DNA from: Legionellales bacterium UBA2469
Lineage (GTDB): Bacteria > Pseudomonadota > Gammaproteobacteria > Legionellales > Legionellaceae
DNA: 12,258 bases
Reading direction: 5' to 3'
Assembly (NCBI GenBank): GCA_002342175.1
Contig: DDPL01000017.1
Coordinates: forward strand, 1-12,258
Shown here one piece after another: positions 7,223-12,258 of the stretch. The notes beneath the pieces are model-generated. The model did no database searches, had not been told where the DNA came from, and was given only the letters and a program-made list of their open reading frames with translations. Each line of letters starts with the position of its first letter. The stretch's first letter is position 1. The translations under genes were made by a program, and so were the position numbers.

Positions 7223-7246
7223 TCTTCTAGGGAAATCCTTTACAAT
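7218..7246 (+). promoter_or_regulatory. Sigma70-type promoter of ppsA
   Basis: A -35 box TTCACT (7218-7223, four of six consensus bases) is followed by 17 bases and a -10 box TACAAT (7241-7246, five of six). The transcript would start near 7253 and carry a leader of about 26 bases with the ppsA ribosome site. It probably drives ppsA, the antiporter gene, nadC and the murG-like gene. A weaker alternative lies upstream: TTGACT at 7141-7146 with TAGAAA at 7165-7170, spaced 18 bases. Confidence 0.55.
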
Positions 7247-7266
7247 GATTTAAAAAAAGTTTTTAT

Positions 7267-7273
7267 AAAGGAG
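7267..7273 (+). promoter_or_regulatory. Strong Shine-Dalgarno site of ppsA
   Basis: AAAGGAG lies five bases before the ATG at 7279. It is the best ribosome site among the housekeeping genes here, consistent with ppsA being first in its unit and well translated. Confidence 0.75.
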
Positions 7274-7278
7274 TTTGT

Positions 7279-9672
7279 ATGCCACATTCTGAACAAGTTG
7301 TACCATTTCAGCGACTTTCATTAACTGATTTACCAATTGTCGGCGGAAAAAATGCCTCTTTAGGTGAAATGATACAACATTTGAGCGAAGCAGGTGTAAA
7401 GGTTCCTGGTGGTTTTGCAACAACTTCTCAAGCATTTAGAGACTTTTTATCTCAAAATGGAATGGATAAACATATCTATGGATTACTTGCTGACTTAGAT
7501 GTGGATGATGTTCAAGCATTGCTGCGAGTGGGTAAGCAGATTCGGGATATGATTATTGAGGCATCTTTTACAACTTCTTTTGTAGAAGAGGTCAAAAATG
7601 CTTATACAAAGATGGCTCAAGATATTGGTCGAAATGATTTTTCTGTAGCCGTGCGTTCGTCTGCTACGGCAGAGGACTTACCTGAGGCCTCATTTGCAGG
7701 ACAGCAAGAAACCTATCTTAATATTTCTGGCTTGGAAAACATCCTAGCGTCTATAAAAATGGTTTTTGCATCATTATTTAACGATAGAGCCATTGCATAT
7801 CGTGTGCATCAAAACTTCCCACATGATCAAGTGGCCTTATCTGTGGGTATTCAATACATGGCTCGAAGTGATATTGGTGCGAGCGGCGTGTTGTTTACGA
7901 TGGATACCGAATCCGGATTTAATGATGTGGTCTTTATCACAGCGGCCTATGGATTAGGGGAGTTGGTGGTGCAAGGAGCAGTCAATCCAGATGAGTACTA
8001 TGTCTATAAACCGGCATTACACTCTGGGAAAGATGCCATTTTACGACGCAAGTTAGGTCGCAAGGAAATTAAAATGGTCTACCAAGCTTCTCAAGACCAC
8101 CGAGTTAGTGTACAAACCGTCCCTGTGGATACCTCCGAACAACTTCATTTCGCATTGAACGACAAAGATTTAACAGTTTTGGCAAAACATGCGGTTGCCA
8201 TTGAAAATCATTATGGACGTCCCATGGATATTGAATGGGCTAAAGATGGCATCGATGGTGAAATTTATATTTTGCAAGCTCGACCTGAAACAGTGAAAAG
8301 CCGTTCGGATATGCATATTATTGAACGTTTCATCTTAAATCAAAAGGGGCCTATCTTAGCTGAGGGGCGAAGTATTGGTCAAAAAATTGGCTCAGGAAAA
8401 GCTCGTATTATTCATTCAATCGATGAATTGCCTCGTGTCCAGGTTGGTGATGTTCTCATTTCAGACATGACTGATCCGGATTGGGAACCGGTCATGAAAA
8501 AAGCAGCGGCGATTGTTACCAATCGTGGAGGACGAACTTGTCATGCGGCAATTATTGCACGTGAACTCGGAATCCCTGCCGTTGTAGGATGTGTAGATGC
8601 AACCCATGCCATTCAAGATGGTGATTTGGTCACAGTGTCATGTGCTGAAGGTGAAACAGGCTATGTTTATCAAGGTCAATTAAGTTTTGAGCGACAAGTT
8701 TTAAATGTGAAGGAATTACCCAATCTGCCGATTAAAGTAATGATGAATGTTGGACATCCAGATAGAGCATTTTTATTTCAATCCATTCCCAATGCCGGTG
8801 TGGGATTGGCTAGGCTAGAGTTTTTAATTTCCAACACCATTGGGATTCATCCAAAAGCATTGTTGGATTTCGATAAAATAAAAGATGCTGTACTTAAACA
8901 ACAAATTCAAGAAAAAATTGCGGCATACGCATCGCCCAGAGAATATTATGTGGAGCGTTTGAAAGAGGGTGTGGCATCGATTGCGGCCGCATTTTATCCT
9001 CAACCCGTGATTGTTCGATTATCGGATTTCAAATCGAACGAATATGCGAATCTTTTGGGTGGGTCATTGTATGAACCGCATGAAGAAAACCCCATGCTAG
9101 GATTTAGAGGTGCATCTCGATATGTTTCAGAATCTTTTGCAGAATGCTTTAAAATGGAATGTGAAGCCATCCTTCGTGTTCGTGATCAAATGGGGCTTAC
9201 AAATGTTGAAGTGATGATTCCTTTTGTAAGAACTGTCAATGAGGCAAGAGCTGTTACTGAAATTTTAAAAGCCAATGGATTGGAACGCGGTAAGAAGGGT
9301 TTGCGCGTTATTATGATGTGTGAGCTACCTTCAAATGCCCTACTTGCTAATGATTTTTTACAATACTTTGATGGTTTTTCCATTGGTTCAAATGATTTAA
9401 CGCAATTAACACTTGGATTGGATAGAGACTCAAGTTTAATTGCGAATCAGTTTGATGAACGTGATGCAGCTGTTAAAGCCTTATTAAGGCTTGCCATACG
9501 TGCATGTCGTGAGCAAGGAAAATACATTGGCATCTGTGGGCAAGGACCTTCAGATCATCCCGATTTTGCTTTATGGTTACTTAATGAAGGGATAGAAAGT
9601 GTTTCATTGAATCCAGACTGTGTCATTGAAACCATGTTCTGGTTAGCTAAACAAGCCGAGCATGTAGGATGA
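7279..9672 (+). CDS. ppsA: Phosphoenolpyruvate synthase
   Basis: PpsA converts pyruvate, ATP and water to phosphoenolpyruvate, AMP and phosphate. It is the entry step to gluconeogenesis from pyruvate or lactate. The 797 residues (E. coli 792) hold three parts. The first is an N-terminal ATP-grasp domain with [10 protein letters not shown] (22-31) and [12 protein letters not shown] (124-135). The second is a swivelling phosphohistidine domain with GGRTCHAAI, in which His422 matches the E. coli phospho-acceptor His421. The third is a C-terminal PEP/pyruvate barrel with [15 protein letters not shown] and the catalytic-Cys motif [10 protein letters not shown] (Cys753). It has its own promoter and a strong ribosome site. 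Its stop overlaps the antiporter start by four bases (ATGA). The regulatory kinase/phosphorylase gene ppsR, often adjacent in other bacteria, is not in the window. Confidence 0.97.
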   Translation: MPHSEQVVPFQRLSLTDLPIVGGKNASLGEMIQHLSEAGVKVPGGFATTSQAFRDFLSQNGMDKHIYGLLADLDVDDVQALLRVGKQIRDMIIEASFTTSFVEEVKNAYTKMAQDIGRNDFSVAVRSSATAEDLPEASFAGQQETYLNISGLENILASIKMVFASLFNDRAIAYRVHQNFPHDQVALSVGIQYMARSDIGASGVLFTMDTESGFNDVVFITAAYGLGELVVQGAVNPDEYYVYKPALHSGKDAILRRKLGRKEIKMVYQASQDHRVSVQTVPVDTSEQLHFALNDKDLTVLAKHAVAIENHYGRPMDIEWAKDGIDGEIYILQARPETVKSRSDMHIIERFILNQKGPILAEGRSIGQKIGSGKARIIHSIDELPRVQVGDVLISDMTDPDWEPVMKKAAAIVTNRGGRTCHAAIIARELGIPAVVGCVDATHAIQDGDLVTVSCAEGETGYVYQGQLSFERQVLNVKELPNLPIKVMMNVGHPDRAFLFQSIPNAGVGLARLEFLISNTIGIHPKALLDFDKIKDAVLKQQIQEKIAAYASPREYYVERLKEGVASIAAAFYPQPVIVRLSDFKSNEYANLLGGSLYEPHEENPMLGFRGASRYVSESFAECFKMECEAILRVRDQMGLTNVEVMIPFVRTVNEARAVTEILKANGLERGKKGLRVIMMCELPSNALLANDFLQYFDGFSIGSNDLTQLTLGLDRDSSLIANQFDERDAAVKALLRLAIRACREQGKYIGICGQGPSDHPDFALWLLNEGIESVSLNPDCVIETMFWLAKQAEHVG

Positions 9673-11120
9673 GACGATTTCTGCATATCAGTTCTTGGTT
9701 ATTGGCGATAGGCTTGTTCTTGTTTTTTAACAATGTTAATCCTCTTGCACAACATATCGATTCTTTTACTTGTATCATATTTTGGTTATCGAGTTTTTAT
9801 GGTTTAAGTATTGTCGGGCAATATTTGGCGACCAAATGTCACCAACCTGCAGTGTTGGGCGAACTGATGATGGGTATTATTTTCGGAAATATTTGTTATT
9901 ATTTTCAAATGCCAATGATGATGATCCTTCGTGAAGGCTCGGAACTCATTAATATTTTTCCTGAGCTATTGCAACATCACTCCCTAATTGACGCATTAAA
10001 ATTGCATATTCATGATCTCAAAGATGCGATGGCTATTCGCGAAGCTTTGCAAAGTCCTTCTGGTCCGGATTTTATGAAGTTATCATATGCCCTCGATGTC
10101 TTTTCTCATTATGGTATCATGTATCTTCTGTTTATGGTCGGTTTGGAAACTTCTGTAGAAGAACTGAAGGAAACCGGCAAATCTGCCATAGTTGTTGCCA
10201 CGACTGGTGTGATTTTCCCAATACTTTTAGGGCTGTTAGTGATGGGAATCTTCTTTCAAAAAAATTCCTTTTATGCCAATTTATTCATTGCCGCAACTTT
10301 ATCGGCAACGAGTGTTGGAATTACGGCACGTGTCTTGAAAGACCTCAGAAAAATGCGTACCCAAGAAGCTAAAATCATTTTGGGTGCGGCAATGATTGAT
10401 GATGTCTTGGGTTTGTTTATTTTAGCAGTCGTAACAAGCTTGGTAGTCCAGGGGCATTTGAGTTTGGTTAGCTTAGCTCAGATTTTTATCAATACCGGCT
10501 TATTTTTTGCAGTTTCATTAACTTTAGGACCACAGTTGATTCGCATGATGGTTCCATTTTCCAGGTTTTTAAAATTATGGGAATCTAAATTATTGATAGG
10601 TTCGTTATTTATTATGTTCTTGGCGTGGATTGCGAGTTTACTTGATTTATCAACCATCATTGGTGCATTCATGGCCGGGCTCATTCTTAATGATGAACTA
10701 TTTTATAAACATCATGGCTTTGAATTAAGTCCCGTAAAAATTAAACATTTGATTCGTCCTATACAGTTTTTATTGACGCCTTTATTTTTCTTTACCATGG
10801 GTTTGCAAGTGAAGTTGGAAACTTTTTTTCATTGGGATGTTTTAGAATTAGCATTCATTTTAACGGTGGTTGCGATCATTGGAAAACTCGCATCAGGTGC
10901 TTTAGTTAGCTCTCAATTGAATCGATGGTTTATTGGTATGGGCATGGTGCCAAGAGGTGAAGTTGGATTAATTTTTGCTTCTCTTGGACGAAGCTTACAA
11001 GTTATGGATGATCGTTTATTTTCATCGATAGTGGTGATGGTCGTATTCACTACAATCATTTCGCCACCATGCTTAAAATGGAGCATGAATCGAAAGAGGT
11101 TAGCGAATGTTGCCGAATAA
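9669..11120 (+). CDS. CPA2-family cation/proton antiporter (Kef/NapA type)
   Basis: This is an inner-membrane exchanger of the sodium/hydrogen exchanger fold, probably swapping Na+ or K+ for protons. The 483 residues contain about 12-13 hydrophobic segments. Family landmarks are [11 protein letters not shown] (64-74), LFMVGLET (154-161), [12 protein letters not shown] (212-223), [10 protein letters not shown] (240-249) and [11 protein letters not shown] (427-437). The Asp244-Asp245 pair matches the two-aspartate ion site of electrogenic Na+/H+ antiporters such as T. thermophilus NapA. There is no C-terminal RCK/TrkA-N domain, so it is not a full KefB/KefC. A soluble insert of about 60 residues (around 78-138) separates the [11 protein letters not shown] helix from the next one. 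The ATG overlaps the ppsA stop by four bases. The last 14 bases overlap nadC. The transported ion cannot be read from sequence. Confidence 0.88.
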   Translation: MRRFLHISSWLLAIGLFLFFNNVNPLAQHIDSFTCIIFWLSSFYGLSIVGQYLATKCHQPAVLGELMMGIIFGNICYYFQMPMMMILREGSELINIFPELLQHHSLIDALKLHIHDLKDAMAIREALQSPSGPDFMKLSYALDVFSHYGIMYLLFMVGLETSVEELKETGKSAIVVATTGVIFPILLGLLVMGIFFQKNSFYANLFIAATLSATSVGITARVLKDLRKMRTQEAKIILGAAMIDDVLGLFILAVVTSLVVQGHLSLVSLAQIFINTGLFFAVSLTLGPQLIRMMVPFSRFLKLWESKLLIGSLFIMFLAWIASLLDLSTIIGAFMAGLILNDELFYKHHGFELSPVKIKHLIRPIQFLLTPLFFFTMGLQVKLETFFHWDVLELAFILTVVAIIGKLASGALVSSQLNRWFIGMGMVPRGEVGLIFASLGRSLQVMDDRLFSSIVVMVVFTTIISPPCLKWSMNRKRLANVAE

Positions 11121-11949
11121 AAATCAAATTGAAGCAGACGTTAAAATCGCATTAACTGAAGATATCGGTTCGGGAGATGTGACCGCACAACTGATTCCAT
11201 CAGCCATAAAAGGTCGAGCACGTTTGTTGTCACGCGTACCAGCTGTTGTTTGTGGACAAGCATGGGTGAATGAAGTGTTTCATCAAATTAATCCTCAAAT
11301 TAAGATTGAATGGAAAGTAAAAGAAGGGGATTGGCAGATACAAGCTTGTGATTGGGCTGAAATATCGGGTTCATTGCGTGATGTATTGACTGCCGAAAGA
11401 ACAGCATTAAATTTCTTGCAAACTTTATCAGCAGTTGCAACCAAAACACGCGATTATGTTCAATTACTAAAGGATTCTCATACCAAAATTCTTGATACAC
11501 GTAAAACAATTCCTGGATTGCGATTGGCAGAGAAATATGCAGTTTTATGTGGTGGAGGGGAAAACCACCGCCTGGGCCTTTATGATGAGTTTTTAATTAA
11601 AGAAAATCATATTCAAGCAATGGGTTCAATTACAGCTGCGGTGAAATCCGCAAAGGATAAGGCAAAAGGAAAACCGATTACTGTCGAAGTGCAAAATATT
11701 CAGGAGTTTATAGAAGCACGAGAATTGTTACCAACACGTATTATGTTAGATAATTTTTCGGACAAGATGATACAAGAAGCTATAAAAATCAATTCACCCA
11801 AAACTGTTGCAATAGAGGTATCCGGCGGCATTACAGCGCCTCGAATACAACAATTAGCACAGTTTGGCGTTGATTGTATTTCAGTTGGCGACTTAACAAA
11901 GTCGATTACAGCAATTGATTTGAGTTTATTGGTCATTCATCAAGCATAA
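11107..11949 (+). CDS. nadC: Nicotinate-nucleotide pyrophosphorylase (carboxylating)
   Basis: NadC (quinolinate phosphoribosyltransferase) joins quinolinate to PRPP and decarboxylates it to nicotinate mononucleotide, completing the branch begun by NadB and NadA. The 280 residues are a normal length and carry the full motif set: EDIGSGDVTA (18-27), ERTALNFLQTLS (97-108), LDTRKTIPGLR (129-139), EKYAVLCGGGENHR (142-155), LIKENH (163-168), EVQN (194-197), MLDNFS (213-218), EVSGGI (237-242) and ISVGDLTKS (258-266). Basic PRPP/quinolinate contacts such as Arg98, Arg132, Lys133, Arg155 and Lys165 are present. The start lies inside the antiporter gene, 14 bases before its end, with AGAGG seven bases upstream, so translation is probably coupled. 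It is separated from nadB-nadA and lies in the divergent ppsA unit. Confidence 0.96.
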   Translation: MLPNKNQIEADVKIALTEDIGSGDVTAQLIPSAIKGRARLLSRVPAVVCGQAWVNEVFHQINPQIKIEWKVKEGDWQIQACDWAEISGSLRDVLTAERTALNFLQTLSAVATKTRDYVQLLKDSHTKILDTRKTIPGLRLAEKYAVLCGGGENHRLGLYDEFLIKENHIQAMGSITAAVKSAKDKAKGKPITVEVQNIQEFIEARELLPTRIMLDNFSDKMIQEAIKINSPKTVAIEVSGGITAPRIQQLAQFGVDCISVGDLTKSITAIDLSLLVIHQA

Positions 11950-11953
11950 GGGA
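11948..11953 (+). promoter_or_regulatory. Shine-Dalgarno site of the murG-like gene
   Basis: AAGGGA overlaps the nadC stop codon and lies six bases before the ATG at 11960. This supports that start and joint transcription with nadC. Confidence 0.6.
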
Positions 11954-11959
11954 TTGAGC

Positions 11960-12258
11960 ATGCAAAACCATGAGCAAAAAAAAAGAATACTTTTTACAGG
12001 TGGTGGAACTGCAGGACATGTCACGCCCAATATCGCTTTAATTGAGGCACTTCAAGATGAGCCTTTAGAAATGTTTTATGTGGGCTCAAAAGGTGGGATT
12101 GAAGAGTGTTTAATTGCTCCACTAGGGATTCCTTTTTATGGTATTCATACGGGAAAATTAAGACGCTATTTAACTTGGAAACATTTGGTGGAACCATTTA
12201 AAGTACTTGCTGGTTTATTGGACTCATGGAAATTATTAGGTAAAATCAAACCTGATTT
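11960..12258 (+). CDS. murG: MurG-like N-acetylglucosaminyltransferase, 5' part only
   Basis: The window ends after 99 codons. MurG adds GlcNAc from UDP-GlcNAc to lipid I to form lipid II on the inner face of the membrane. The glycine-rich lipid/nucleotide loop is clear: FTGGGTAGHVTPNIALIEAL (12-31). It is followed by YVGSKGGIE (40-48), IPFYGIHTGKLRRY (57-70) and a stretch resembling the DPFKVLKG region of the family. From memory these variants (GTAGHVTPN, SGKLRRY-like, GIE) look closer to clostridial/Firmicutes MurG than to the usual gammaproteobacterial GGTGGHVFPALA type. The gene lies ten bases after nadC rather than in a division/cell-wall cluster. It could be the only MurG, a second copy, or a related transferase with another acceptor. 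Confidence 0.85.
   Translation, partial: MQNHEQKKRILFTGGGTAGHVTPNIALIEALQDEPLEMFYVGSKGGIEECLIAPLGIPFYGIHTGKLRRYLTWKHLVEPFKVLAGLLDSWKLLGKIKPD

Overview
The window looks like chromosome of an AT-rich gammaproteobacterium. The order Legionellales (Legionella/Coxiella relatives) is my best guess from protein style and base composition, but no marker here proves it. Seven genes are recognisable housekeeping genes. The first ~2.65 kb reads as an accessory segment holding four genes I cannot name.

Layout. (1) 19-741, minus strand: a Fic/Doc-like protein whose motif has Gln where the catalytic His should be. It is preceded by a good sigma70-type promoter with a perfect 19-bp palindrome over the expected transcription start. 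(2) 961-2647, plus strand: three tightly packed small membrane-protein genes of unknown function, divergent from the Fic-like gene. Two of their starts are fixed by strong Shine-Dalgarno sites. (3) 2639-7013, minus strand: purB-nadB-nadA, transcribed in that order with a 4-base overlap and then a 14-base gap. (4) 7014-7278: a divergent control region with a ppsA promoter and a doubtful 61-codon ORF. (5) 7279 to the window end, plus strand: ppsA, a CPA2-type cation/proton antiporter, nadC and the start of a murG-like gene, all overlapping or nearly touching and so probably one transcription unit.

How they fit together. NadB, NadA and NadC make the complete route from aspartate to nicotinate mononucleotide, split between two divergent operons that share one 265-base control region. 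PurB releases fumarate, which NadB can use as an electron acceptor in other bacteria, so the purB-nadB coupling may be metabolically meaningful. PpsA is gluconeogenic. The murG-like gene outside a division/cell-wall cluster and the Fic-like/membrane-protein module are the most unusual parts. I saw no tRNA, rRNA, CRISPR array, insertion sequence or convincing intrinsic terminator.
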